The position numbers and the translations under genes were made by a program. From positions 1 to 6,020 of the forward strand of contig DAOTGG010000057.1 in the NCBI GenBank assembly GCA_035446985.1: a stretch of DNA of 6,020 nucleotides. The letters are read 5' to 3'. The notes under the pieces were generated by a model that saw only the letters and a program-made list of their open reading frames with translations, did no database searches and had not been told where the DNA came from. Position 1 is the first letter of the stretch, and every line of letters starts with the position of its first letter. Positions 1-6,020 of the stretch are shown here, piece after piece. This stretch comes from JAQUSX01 sp035446985. GTDB taxonomy: Bacteria; Bacillota; Clostridia; Christensenellales; CAG-314.

Positions 1-1298
1 GCATTGTGGCGGTATGCGCGATTACTTTTGGCGTATATTCCGAAGTCACCGCCGAAAACAACAAAACTTATGTGATGAAAGAAGACGACCACAAAACCAC
101 CTTGGAAAACTATTACAGACAATCTATGTATCAGCTGGCGGACAGTATGAAAAATATCAACGCGAATTTGGGAAAAATTTCGGTAAGCAACAATAGTAAA
201 CAGCAACAAAAACTTTTGCTCTTGGTAGAAGGTGCGGCGGACGCGGCAGGCAGAGATTTATCGCTTTTGCCTATGGACGCTGAAATCGTGTCGAAATCGC
301 TGAAATATTCTAACCAGGTAGCCGATTACGCAAAGACCTTATCTGAAAAACTGTATCTTGGCGGAAGTTTGTCAGACGCGGAAAGAATAAATCTCACCGC
401 TTTGGAAAACGTGTCGGAAAACCTTTATCAAGGATTAAACAACGCTTCAATGAACAATCTTGATTGGAAAGTTGACGACAGCGGTTACGGTTTTGTGGAT
501 GTGGAAGGTGTGCAGGAAAACGTATTTGACTATCCGCAACTGATATACGACGGACCTTTTTCCGACGCTGTGGTAGGCAAAACCGTTCAGTTTGAAAACA
601 AAATCACGGCCGCTTCGGGCGAAGCTTATATAACAGAAACGTTTAAAGATTACGGTATATCGAGCGTTGCTTACGGCGGAAAGGTGAACGGAAAAATTAC
701 GGCATACGCTTATGATTTGATTACCACCTCGGGCGACGTATACAGAGTTTTATTAACTCCCGACGGCAGAGTTGCGCAATTTAACGGTAACGTCGAGCAG
801 TTAAATACGACGAATACGGAGCAACAGCAGATAGACCTCGAAATTTATCAAAAAAAGGCGGTCGCTTTTGCGAACAAGCTGGGCTACCCTGTAAAAGCTA
901 TCTGGACCTCGCAGCCTATCGAAAACAGAATATACGTCAATATGTGCTACGTTGAAGGCGACACGGTGGTTTATCCCGATATGATAAAAGTAGCTATGAA
1001 TCTTGACGGTAAAGTAGTAGGATTTGAGTCTTTTTCGTATTTGGTTAATCACAAAGACAGAGACGTAACTATCAGCAGCGATAATATCGAAAATGGTATC
1101 GCAAAACTGTCAAAGACCGTTCAGGTAGTCGGTATTAACAAGGCTGTCATACCCGTCGGACAAAAAGAATATTTGTGTTACGAGTTCGTCTGCGAAAAAG
1201 GCGGCAACACGTATTTGATATATCTCGACGCCGTTACGCTTGTTGAACGCGACATTTTAAAGGTTGTTACAGGTATAGAAGGGTATTCTGTTATATAA
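1..1298 (+). CDS. ypeB: Germination protein YpeB (5' end cut by the window)
   Basis: YpeB is needed for stability and function of the cortex-lytic enzyme SleB in endospores, and sits at the inner spore membrane through an N-terminal anchor. The frame is open to the left edge (the codon before the GTG at position 6 reads Ile), and family members have a membrane helix here, so I read this as a gene missing perhaps 5-15 residues and not as one starting at that GTG. Counting the GTG as residue 1, residues 1-10 look like the end of the anchor. Residues 35-150 are the helical YpeB N-terminal domain, including YYRQSMYQLAD and a NxxNLGKISVSNNSKQQ stretch typical of the family. The hallmark YPQLIYDGPFSD is at 176-187. 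Residues 190-430 hold PepSY-like repeats, with DGRVAQF at 253-259 and DGKVVGFES at 334-342, and the protein ends in a YLIYLDAVTLVERDI segment. The visible 430 residues are close to the usual ~450. sleB is expected just upstream, outside the window. The family call is confident; the exact start cannot be seen. Confidence 0.9.
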   Translation, partial: IVAVCAITFGVYSEVTAENNKTYVMKEDDHKTTLENYYRQSMYQLADSMKNINANLGKISVSNNSKQQQKLLLLVEGAADAAGRDLSLLPMDAEIVSKSLKYSNQVADYAKTLSEKLYLGGSLSDAERINLTALENVSENLYQGLNNASMNNLDWKVDDSGYGFVDVEGVQENVFDYPQLIYDGPFSDAVVGKTVQFENKITAASGEAYITETFKDYGISSVAYGGKVNGKITAYAYDLITTSGDVYRVLLTPDGRVAQFNGNVEQLNTTNTEQQQIDLEIYQKKAVAFANKLGYPVKAIWTSQPIENRIYVNMCYVEGDTVVYPDMIKVAMNLDGKVVGFESFSYLVNHKDRDVTISSDNIENGIAKLSKTVQVVGINKAVIPVGQKEYLCYEFVCEKGGNTYLIYLDAVTLVERDILKVVTGIEGYSVI

Positions 1299-1320
1299 AG
1301 TCGGTTTAGTGTAAAAATTA

Positions 1321-1380
1321 GAAAAGTGACAAAGACGGACAAAAAATCACGGGCTTAGTCACTTTTCGATTTTACTTATT
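1321..1380 (+). terminator. Probable terminator-like hairpin after ypeB
   Basis: A perfect 10-bp inverted repeat, GAAAAGTGAC at 1321-1330 and GTCACTTTTC at 1358-1367, begins 22 nt after the ypeB stop codon. It is followed by a T-rich stretch (GATTTTACTTATTTTTCC). The 27-nt loop is long and the stem is AT-rich toward its base, so this is not a textbook intrinsic terminator. Position and T-rich flank make ypeB termination the simplest reading. A short alternative pairing (GTGA at 1326-1329 with TCAC at 1347-1350) could compete with the main stem. Its right arm ends just 3 nt before the -35 element of the next promoter. Confidence 0.5.
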
Positions 1381-1399
1381 TTTCCTTATTTGATATAAT
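1371..1399 (+). promoter_or_regulatory. Sigma-A type promoter with extended -10, for the MBL-fold gene
   Basis: The -35 element is TTTACT (1371-1376, four matches to TTGACA), followed by a 17-nt spacer and a perfect TATAAT (1394-1399). A TG at 1391-1392 gives an extended -10 that would compensate for the weak -35. Transcription should start near 1406, giving a leader of only about 25 nt before the GTG start codon. A second TATAAT at 1404-1409 lacks an equally good -35 at the right spacing. This promoter could also drive rho, mnmA and the Sel1 gene if the U-rich region before rho is read through. Confidence 0.65.
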
Positions 1400-1429
1400 A
1401 AAATATAATTAGATCAAAGGAGAAAGACG

Positions 1430-2065
1430 GTGAAAATAAATTGGCTGGGACATTCGTGCTTTTTATTGACCGCAAATAGCGGTAAAAAAATTTTGATTGA
1501 TCCGTACGAGGGCAAAATATCAATTGCTAAGACCGAAGCCGACGTCGTTGTTACAAGCCATAATCATTGGGATCACAACGCTGTCAATAGAGCGGTGAAT
1601 ATTAAAGCTCATATCAGTCAAGCGGGAGAATATAAGTACGAAGATATAATTTTTGACGAAATACCGACTTTTCACGACAACGAATACGGCGGCAGACGCG
1701 GAAATAATCTTGTCAGCGTGATAACGCTAGACGGAATGAAAATCTGCCATTTCGGCGATTTGGGCGAAAACTTTTCACAAAATCTTGTGGAAAAAATAGG
1801 GAAAATAGATATTGCGTTGATTTGCGTCGGCGGCGTCTATACCATAGATTACATAACCGCGTACAAATTCATCTCCGCGCTTAAACCAAAAATCACTATA
1901 CCTATGCATTATAGGTATAATGATTGGTTTTCCGAGATAGATAGTGTAGACAAATTTATTTCTTTGTGGCATAATAAACTAGAATTTACATCTAACGATT
2001 TTATTGATTTGAAACCCGAATCCTTACCTGAGGAAGACACGCTTATCGTTTTTAAACATCAATAA
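1430..2065 (+). CDS. Metallo-beta-lactamase-fold metal-dependent hydrolase
   Basis: This is a small cytoplasmic MBL-fold hydrolase of 211 residues, of the compact UlaG-like / 'Zn-dependent hydrolase of the beta-lactamase fold' type. The fold opens with WLGHSCFLL (5-13) and LIDPY (22-26). The metal-binding motif HxHxDH is intact as H44-N-H46-W-D48-H49. Further likely ligands are H107 and D110 in CHFGDLG, and H160 in IPMHY. Together these give the full set expected for a two-metal centre. There is no signal peptide or membrane segment. The substrate is not evident: members of this group are often annotated by fold only, and I would not call it ascorbate-6-phosphate lactonase. The GTG start is supported by AAAGGAGA at 1416-1423, 6 nt upstream, and by the opening MKINWLGHS, which matches where the family begins. 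It is preceded by its own promoter and followed 72 nt later by rho. Confidence 0.85.
   Translation: MKINWLGHSCFLLTANSGKKILIDPYEGKISIAKTEADVVVTSHNHWDHNAVNRAVNIKAHISQAGEYKYEDIIFDEIPTFHDNEYGGRRGNNLVSVITLDGMKICHFGDLGENFSQNLVEKIGKIDIALICVGGVYTIDYITAYKFISALKPKITIPMHYRYNDWFSEIDSVDKFISLWHNKLEFTSNDFIDLKPESLPEEDTLIVFKHQ
1897..1919. repeat. Perfect 9-bp inverted repeat inside the MBL gene
   Basis: TATACCTAT (1897-1905) and ATAGGTATA (1911-1919) are exact reverse complements separated by five bases (GCATT). The repeat spans the codons for the segment carrying the metal ligand H160, so it may partly reflect codon constraint. It overlaps a TATAAT (1916-1921), but no -35 lies at the right distance upstream. 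A role as operator or RNA hairpin is possible but not shown. Confidence 0.4.
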
Positions 2066-2071
2066 TTTTTT

Positions 2072-2124
2072 GCCGCAAGATATTTTTGTGCCGCGGCGAC
2101 CCGATTTTTTTATTTTTTTTATTT
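2072..2124 (+). terminator. Weak GC hairpin plus long U tract before rho (terminator or attenuator)
   Basis: GCCGC (2072-2076) can pair with GCGGC (2093-2097) around a 16-nt loop. After a short ACCCGA spacer comes a tract of T7-A-T8-A-T3 from 2105 to 2124. The stem is short and lies 7 nt before the U tract, so intrinsic termination would be inefficient at best. Its placement between the MBL stop (2065) and the rho ribosome binding site (2126-2132) suggests partial termination or attenuation ahead of rho. I found no convincing separate rho promoter in the 72-nt gap. Confidence 0.35.
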
Positions 2125-2137
2125 CAAAGGAGTTTTT

Positions 2138-3559
2138 ATGTCAATATCAAAGAGAGAGAAGCTCGAGACTCTCAACGTTCATGAGCTTCGCGGAGTTGCT
2201 AGAGAGCTGGGGGTCCATGCTCCTACCAAAATCAACAAATCCGATCTTATTCAAGACACGCTTGATTTATTGGAAAATCGAGCGATACCATGCGAGCCGA
2301 GTAAACGCGGAAAACCCGTTAAAAATAACGTGGATATTCAGGAGCTTTTGACTTGGTTAAATAACGATACCGTTCCGCAGTTACGGCAGGAGACTATTTT
2401 GCCGCCGCCGATACCCATGCAAGACAAAGAAAATCTTTTTGACGACAAAGACGCGACGGGAGTGCTGGAGGTTATACCCGACGGTTACGGATTTTTGCGT
2501 ATGGAAAATTATTCTAATTCTATGTCCGACATATACGTTCCGCCGCAACAAATTAAAAGACTTTCACTCAGAACGGGCGACAAAATTTATTGCAAAGCAA
2601 GACTGTTTAAAGATAAAAAATCTTATTCGCTTATTTACGTTTATTCCGTTAACGATATTCCGTGTTCGGAGTTAAAACACGGGGTAAAATTTGAAGACCT
2701 TATTTCTTGTTATCCCAACGAAAGAATAACGCTCGAAAGAGAAAAAAACGATTATTCTTTGCGTCTTATCGACCTTATTGCGCCGATAGGCAAAGGTCAG
2801 CGCGGCTTAATCGTTTCTCCGCCGAAAACGGGAAAAACGACTTTGCTCAAAAAAATAGCGCAAGCGGTACGCGCGAATTATCCAGATATTCATTTAACCG
2901 TGCTTTTGGTGGACGAACGCCCCGAAGAAGTGACGGATTTCAAGCAGAGTGTGGATTGCGACGTTTGGTACAGCACTTTTGACCAGGGTCCCGAGCACCA
3001 CGTAAAAATAGCCGAAATGGTCATAAAAAACGCAAAACACCGTGTGGAGCAAGGTCAGGACGTTATGATACTAATGGATTCCATTACTCGTCTTGGCAGG
3101 GCGTACAACCAAACGGCGGAACAAAGCGGCAGAACGCTTAGCGGCGGACTTGATATTTCGGCGTTGCAAGAACCGAAACGCTTTTTCGGCGCGGGCAGAA
3201 ACGTCGAGGGCAAAGGCAGCTTGACCATATTGGCTACCGCTCTTGTAGACACTAACAGCAAAATGGACGATATAATTTATGAAGAGTTTAAAGGCACGGG
3301 CAATATGGAAATCCACCTGGACAGACGTATGAGCGAAAGACGTATTTTCCCCGCTATCGACCTTAACAGAAGCTCGACTAGAAGAGAAGATTTGCTATTA
3401 ACGCAAAAACAGCTTGAAGCTATGTGGATGATAAGGCGCGCTCTTTCCCGCACAGATAATATTCAGGCGACGGAGCAGCTTATCGACTTATTGATGACAA
3501 CAGACAACAACGAAGAATTTATAGATTTATTAAAGGTATTGGCAAAAAAACAAAAGTAA
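2138..3559 (+). CDS. rho: Transcription termination factor Rho
   Basis: Rho is a hexameric RNA-dependent ATPase and 5'-3' translocase that ends transcription of untranslated RNA. In 473 residues, the SAP-like N-terminal domain is at about 5-47 and a linker at about 48-104. The cold-shock-type RNA-binding domain is at 105-172, with RNP1 GYGFLR at 116-121 and Y133 matching E. coli Y80. The RecA-like ATPase follows. Walker A is PPKTGKT (228-234), the catalytic Glu is E260 in LVDERPEE, and Walker B is MILMDS with D314. The Q-loop is around 327-339, the R-loop DTNSK has K375, and the arginine finger is R415. From memory of E. coli Rho, residues about 181-366 align with a constant +49 offset, so the core has no indels. 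The bicyclomycin-contact positions (for example R261, S315, G386) look conserved. Small oddities are FDQGPEHH at 281-288 and EGKG at 357-360, where EEGG-like residues are usual. AAAGGAG at 2126-2132, 5 nt before ATG, supports this start. mnmA follows after 4 nt. Confidence 0.97.
   Translation: MSISKREKLETLNVHELRGVARELGVHAPTKINKSDLIQDTLDLLENRAIPCEPSKRGKPVKNNVDIQELLTWLNNDTVPQLRQETILPPPIPMQDKENLFDDKDATGVLEVIPDGYGFLRMENYSNSMSDIYVPPQQIKRLSLRTGDKIYCKARLFKDKKSYSLIYVYSVNDIPCSELKHGVKFEDLISCYPNERITLEREKNDYSLRLIDLIAPIGKGQRGLIVSPPKTGKTTLLKKIAQAVRANYPDIHLTVLLVDERPEEVTDFKQSVDCDVWYSTFDQGPEHHVKIAEMVIKNAKHRVEQGQDVMILMDSITRLGRAYNQTAEQSGRTLSGGLDISALQEPKRFFGAGRNVEGKGSLTILATALVDTNSKMDDIIYEEFKGTGNMEIHLDRRMSERRIFPAIDLNRSSTRREDLLLTQKQLEAMWMIRRALSRTDNIQATEQLIDLLMTTDNNEEFIDLLKVLAKKQK
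2158..2189 (+). other. Potential early-coding hairpin in rho mRNA
   Basis: GAAGCTC (2158-2164) and GAGCTTC (2183-2189) form a perfect 7-bp inverted repeat about 20 nt after the rho start codon, and a G-U pair can extend it inward. A competing hairpin is possible between GAGAG (2154-2158) and CTCTC (2169-2173). Mutually exclusive folds near a start codon can affect translation, and Rho is known to regulate itself in some bacteria. A function here is only inferred, and a stem of this size can occur by chance. Confidence 0.25.
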
Positions 3560-3563
3560 AATT

Positions 3564-4646
3564 ATGAAACAAAGAGTAATTGTGGGTATGAGCGGCGGAG
3601 TGGACAGTTCCGTTGCCGCGTATTTGTTAAAAGAACAAGGCTATGAAGTCATCGGTCTATTTATGAAAAACTGGGAAGAGACCGATAATGGCGGGCATTG
3701 TACTTCCGAAGCCGACTACGGCGACGTACGCAGCGTATGCGCTGCCTTGGACATACCTTATTATTCCATCAACTTTTCAAAACAGTATATGGAAAGGGTT
3801 TTCAGCTATTTTTTGAGCGAATACCGCAAAGGCAGAACTCCGAATCCCGACGTATTGTGCAACCGTGAAATAAAATTCGGCCCGTTTTTGGAACAGGCAA
3901 TGGCGATGGGCGCGGATTTTATCGCTACGGGGCATTACTGCGATATTTTACACAATAACGGCAGGCATTATTTATTGAAAGCCGCCGACCAAAACAAAGA
4001 CCAAACGTATTTTCTTAATCAGCTTAACCAAAAGCAGCTTGAAAAAGTTATTTTTCCTTTAGGTAAAATCCAAAAACCCCTGGTGCGTGAAATCGCCGAA
4101 AAACTCAATCTTTCCACAGCGAAAAAAAAGGACAGCACAGGCATTTGCTTTATCGGCGAACGCAATTTTCGCGAATTTATGAAAAATTATTTTCCTAACT
4201 GCGCGGGTAATATAGTCGATGTTTCGGGTAACGTTGTAGGCGAACATATCGGGCTTATGTACTATACTTTGGGACAAAGACGCGGGCTTGGACTTGGAGG
4301 CACAAAAGAAAGCCAGGAACGCTGGTTTGTCGTGGAAAAAGATTTGGATAAAAATCTTTTGGTCGTTTCGCACGGCGACGAGAGCGTATTAGACGGCGTA
4401 AGTTGCGTTGTTAATGAAATTAACTGGATACCGCTTGAGCCTGAAGAAAAAGTTTTTGACTGCACAGCGAAGTTTCGTTACCGTCAACCCGAACAAAACG
4501 TTAAAGTTGAAATATTGTCTAACGGACAAACGGCAAAAGTTACGTTTGAACAAAAACAAAGAGCGGTCACGCCGGGACAGTACGCGGTATTTTACGACGG
4601 CGAAAAATGTATCGGAGGCGGCGTAATTGACGAAGTTACCAAATGA
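3564..4646 (+). CDS. mnmA: tRNA-specific 2-thiouridylase MnmA (TrmU)
   Basis: MnmA uses ATP to adenylate wobble uridine 34 of Lys, Glu and Gln tRNAs and replaces its O2 with sulfur supplied as a cysteine persulfide. The 360-residue length is normal. The PP-loop SGGVDSS is at 10-16, followed by LFMKNWEE (32-39) and the tRNA-contact stretch GRTPNPDVLCNREIKF (90-105). ATGHY is at 121-125 and DQTYFL at 146-151. The catalytic pair is C99 (in VLCN) and C195 (in STGICFIGERNF, 191-202), so the active site is complete. The central domain has YYTLGQRRGLGLGG (233-246), and the C-terminal beta-barrel ends in CIGGGVI. The ATG is supported by the canonical opening MKQRVIVGMSGGVDSS. It starts 4 nt after the rho stop with only a weak AAAAG (3552-3556) in place of a Shine-Dalgarno sequence, so translation is probably coupled to rho. 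The sulfur-donor desulfurase is not in the window. Confidence 0.97.
   Translation: MKQRVIVGMSGGVDSSVAAYLLKEQGYEVIGLFMKNWEETDNGGHCTSEADYGDVRSVCAALDIPYYSINFSKQYMERVFSYFLSEYRKGRTPNPDVLCNREIKFGPFLEQAMAMGADFIATGHYCDILHNNGRHYLLKAADQNKDQTYFLNQLNQKQLEKVIFPLGKIQKPLVREIAEKLNLSTAKKKDSTGICFIGERNFREFMKNYFPNCAGNIVDVSGNVVGEHIGLMYYTLGQRRGLGLGGTKESQERWFVVEKDLDKNLLVVSHGDESVLDGVSCVVNEINWIPLEPEEKVFDCTAKFRYRQPEQNVKVEILSNGQTAKVTFEQKQRAVTPGQYAVFYDGEKCIGGGVIDEVTK
4614..4618 (+). promoter_or_regulatory. Shine-Dalgarno GGAGG inside mnmA that sets the Sel1-gene start
   Basis: GGAGG lies within the mnmA codons for the C-terminal IGGG residues, 8 nt before the TTG at 4627. It is the strongest ribosome binding site in the window. 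It supports the non-ATG start, since the first in-frame ATG (4807) comes 60 codons later and would remove the beginning of the protein. Confidence 0.75.
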
Positions 4647-5886
4647 AATCGATATAACAAAAAACACAGAATTGTTGTCGGCGGTAAAGGCGTTATACGA
4701 CAAAGGGCTTAACTGCACTTTCGTAAACGTAAAAGAAATCGACGGCGATTACGCTATTAAATGCTTTTTAAAAAGCGGTGAAGTGGGCTACGGCGACGCT
4801 TACTTTATGATAGGGCAGATGTACATAAACGGCGTCGGCGTGCCGAAAAACCGCTCAAAAGCCAGAGATTATTTTAATAAAGCAATGGAAGCGAAATGCA
4901 AAAAAGCATATTTCGGTCTTGCGGAAGTTTCTTTTGAAAAAATCAAAGCGCAGAAATTTTATTTGTCAGCTTACGACGATATTTTTAATGAAGCTCACCA
5001 AGGCGACGAAATAAGTCAGTTTTTGCTTTCGCTTTATTTTAAGGAAGGACTTGGCGGCATAAAACAAGACGCGGAAGCGGCTTACAAATGGACAAGCAAA
5101 GCCGCTGAAAAAGGACTTGCGGAAGCGCAAATGCGGCTGGGCGTTATGTATCAATACGGCGACGGCTGCGACGAAAATAAAAAACTTGCTTACGAACTGT
5201 TTTGCAAGGCTGCCGAGCAGGGCAATATCGACGGACTTTACAGAAAAGCCGTTTGTATGCGCGACGGTATCGGCTGTCAGCCCGACCAGCTCGAAGCCGT
5301 GAGGCTATTCACGGTGGCAGCGGATAAAGGCAACAGCAACGCCGAATATTGTCTTGGCGATTATTATTTGACGGGAAAATATCTACCCGTGGATTATTCA
5401 AAAGCGTACGAATTGTTTTCGCGCGCGGCGGAAAAAGGCAGCGTTTTGGCGCAAAACACGCTTGCGGAGCATTTCGCGGGCGGTCTTGACGAAAAGCTGA
5501 GTATTAATAAATCCATTCAGCTTTATAAGCGCGCCGCAGATAACGGCGATAAAAACGCGCAATACAATCTGGCTATGAGTTATATCAGCGGCAAAGGCGT
5601 TCAAACCGATTTGACGCAAGCTGTCAGGTATTTGGCTCTTTCGGCAAAACAAGAGCAGCCCGACGCTATGTATCAGCTTGCCATTATGTATCTTAACGGA
5701 CAAGGAGCGAAGCGCAACTACCAAGCGGCGGCAAGACTATTAGCCGGAGCTATGAATAAAGGCGTGCCTATGGCAAAAAGAGTGCTGGCGGATTGCTACG
5801 AAAAAGGGCTGGGAGTTATCGCAAATCCCGATTACGCAAAGGCTTTAAGAGAGGAAAACGCAAACGCCGAAAAGTTAGATAAATAA
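4627..5886 (+). CDS. Sel1-repeat (TPR-like) protein of unknown partner
   Basis: This 419-residue protein is made almost wholly of Sel1-like repeats, helical pairs of about 36 residues that form a curved protein-binding solenoid. I count about ten units, beginning near residues 57, 91, 128, 165, 201, 237, 273, 309, 345 and 381. Typical ones read AEAQMRLGVMYQYGDG...AYELFCKAAEQGN (165-200) and PDAMYQLAIMYLNGQG (345-360). Units near 91-127 and 273-308 are degenerate. Residues 1-56 match no repeat clearly and may act as a cap. No signal peptide, membrane segment or catalytic motif is visible, so a cytoplasmic scaffold is the best reading. The TTG start overlaps the end of mnmA by 20 nt and is set by GGAGG at 4614-4618. 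Translational coupling to mnmA is therefore likely, which hints at a shared expression need but does not show a role in tRNA thiolation. Sel1 proteins have very diverse roles, so none is assigned. Confidence 0.88.
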   Translation: MTKLPNEIDITKNTELLSAVKALYDKGLNCTFVNVKEIDGDYAIKCFLKSGEVGYGDAYFMIGQMYINGVGVPKNRSKARDYFNKAMEAKCKKAYFGLAEVSFEKIKAQKFYLSAYDDIFNEAHQGDEISQFLLSLYFKEGLGGIKQDAEAAYKWTSKAAEKGLAEAQMRLGVMYQYGDGCDENKKLAYELFCKAAEQGNIDGLYRKAVCMRDGIGCQPDQLEAVRLFTVAADKGNSNAEYCLGDYYLTGKYLPVDYSKAYELFSRAAEKGSVLAQNTLAEHFAGGLDEKLSINKSIQLYKRAADNGDKNAQYNLAMSYISGKGVQTDLTQAVRYLALSAKQEQPDAMYQLAIMYLNGQGAKRNYQAAARLLAGAMNKGVPMAKRVLADCYEKGLGVIANPDYAKALREENANAEKLDK

Positions 5887-5887
5887 A

Positions 5888-5929
5888 GAAAAAAGACTAA
5901 AAATTTTTCAAAAATATTGTCGTTTTTTC
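5888..5929 (+). terminator. Weak AU-rich hairpin after the Sel1 gene
   Basis: GAAAAAAGAC (5888-5897) can pair with GTC (5919-5921) and TTTTTTC (5923-5929) if G5922 bulges out, around a 21-nt AT-rich loop. It lies immediately after the Sel1 stop codon and just before a strong promoter, the right place for the end of the operon. The stem is almost all A-U, and the T run lies within the stem, so termination here is doubtful. Confidence 0.3.
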
Positions 5930-5930
5930 A

Positions 5931-5959
5931 TTGACAAGGTTAAATAGTGGTGTTATTAT
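5931..5959 (+). promoter_or_regulatory. Near-consensus sigma-A promoter for the next, off-window gene
   Basis: A perfect -35 TTGACA (5931-5936) is followed by a 17-nt spacer and TATTAT (5954-5959, five of six matches), with a TG at 5951-5952 making an extended -10. Transcription should start around 5965-5967. No start codon with a ribosome binding site follows in the remaining ~55 nt, so the transcript begins with an untranslated leader. Confidence 0.8.
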
Positions 5960-5964
5960 ATTAA

Positions 5965-6020
5965 GGCTGTCGGTTTAGGCAGCGAAAGAAGCTTGAAAAG
6001 AGAATAGTAAACAAAGACGA
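5965..6020 (+). promoter_or_regulatory. Start of a structured 5' leader, possibly a T-box (cut by the window)
   Basis: The predicted transcript opens with a 6-bp hairpin: GCTGTC (5966-5971), loop GGTTTA, GGCAGC (5978-5983), including one G-U pair. Then comes a purine-rich stretch with GAAAAGAGAATAGTAAAC (5995-6012). This resembles the 5' side of T-box Stem I, where a GA-rich K-turn strand leads to an AGTA element. T-box leaders sense uncharged tRNA and are common before aminoacyl-tRNA synthetase genes in Clostridia. The specifier loop, the T-box sequence and the terminator lie outside the window, so this is a suggestion only. Confidence 0.35.

Noticed and set aside
6..8. GTG as the true start of ypeB
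   Set aside because: No ribosome binding site can be seen in the five bases before it, the frame continues to the window edge, and the family has a longer membrane anchor before this point.
1300..1309. GTCGGTTTAG also present at 5969-5978
   Set aside because: A 10-base match between two short intergenic regions has no shared flanks and is compatible with chance.
1916..1921. TATAAT inside the MBL gene as a possible rho promoter
   Set aside because: The hexamer at the correct -35 distance (TCACTA) does not resemble TTGACA, and the site is over 200 nt from rho.
2090..2097. GCCGCGGC palindrome before rho
   Set aside because: It is self-complementary with no loop, so it cannot form an RNA hairpin by itself, and an 8-base palindrome alone is weak evidence of a binding site.
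2070..2351. 93-codon + strand open frame overlapping the start of rho
   Set aside because: It begins at a non-ATG codon in the U-rich leader without a ribosome binding site, resembles no protein I know, and lies in another frame of the clearly coding rho.
4389..4718. 109-codon minus-strand open frame across the mnmA-Sel1 junction
   Set aside because: It is antisense to two well-supported genes, with a composition typical of a shadow frame, and I recognise no domain in it.
5398..5724. 108-codon minus-strand open frame within the Sel1 gene
   Set aside because: It mirrors the repeat-coding strand, and no promoter, ribosome binding site or family resemblance was seen.

Overview
The window looks like chromosomal housekeeping DNA from an anaerobic, probably spore-forming Firmicute of class Clostridia, perhaps an uncultured gut lineage. 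The main clue is a YpeB-type germination protein at the left edge, a family confined to endospore-formers. AAAGGAG-type ribosome binding sites, sigma-A promoters with extended -10 elements, a bacterial Rho and an MnmA of ordinary length all fit. No species can be named from the sequence alone.

Layout: all genes are on the + strand. (1) Positions 1-1298 hold the 3' part of ypeB, cut only at its N-terminal membrane anchor. (2) Positions 1299-1429 hold a stem-loop that may end ypeB transcription, then a good sigma-A promoter. (3) Positions 1430-2065 encode a small metallo-beta-lactamase-fold hydrolase. (4) Positions 2066-2137 form a very U-rich leader with a weak GC hairpin. (5) Positions 2138-5886 hold three tightly packed genes: rho, mnmA (4-nt gap) and a Sel1-repeat protein (20-nt overlap, TTG start). 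(6) Positions 5887-6020 hold a weak AU-rich hairpin, a near-consensus promoter and the first ~55 nt of an untranslated leader that runs off the window.

How the genes relate: YpeB belongs to spore cortex lysis and is unrelated to the rest. From the promoter at about 1371-1399, the MBL gene, rho, mnmA and the Sel1 gene could form one transcript, although the U-rich hairpin before rho may attenuate it. Rho ends transcription, MnmA makes the 2-thiouridine at the wobble base of Lys/Glu/Gln tRNAs, and the Sel1 protein is a probable scaffold of unknown partner. The link is co-expression, not a recognised pathway.

I found no mobile element, CRISPR array, tRNA or rRNA. I do not see a clearly new system. 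The items most worth a second look are the Sel1 gene coupled to mnmA through a Shine-Dalgarno sequence embedded in mnmA, the unusual leader and early-coding structure of rho, and the strongly promoted structured leader at the right edge, which may be the start of a T-box.
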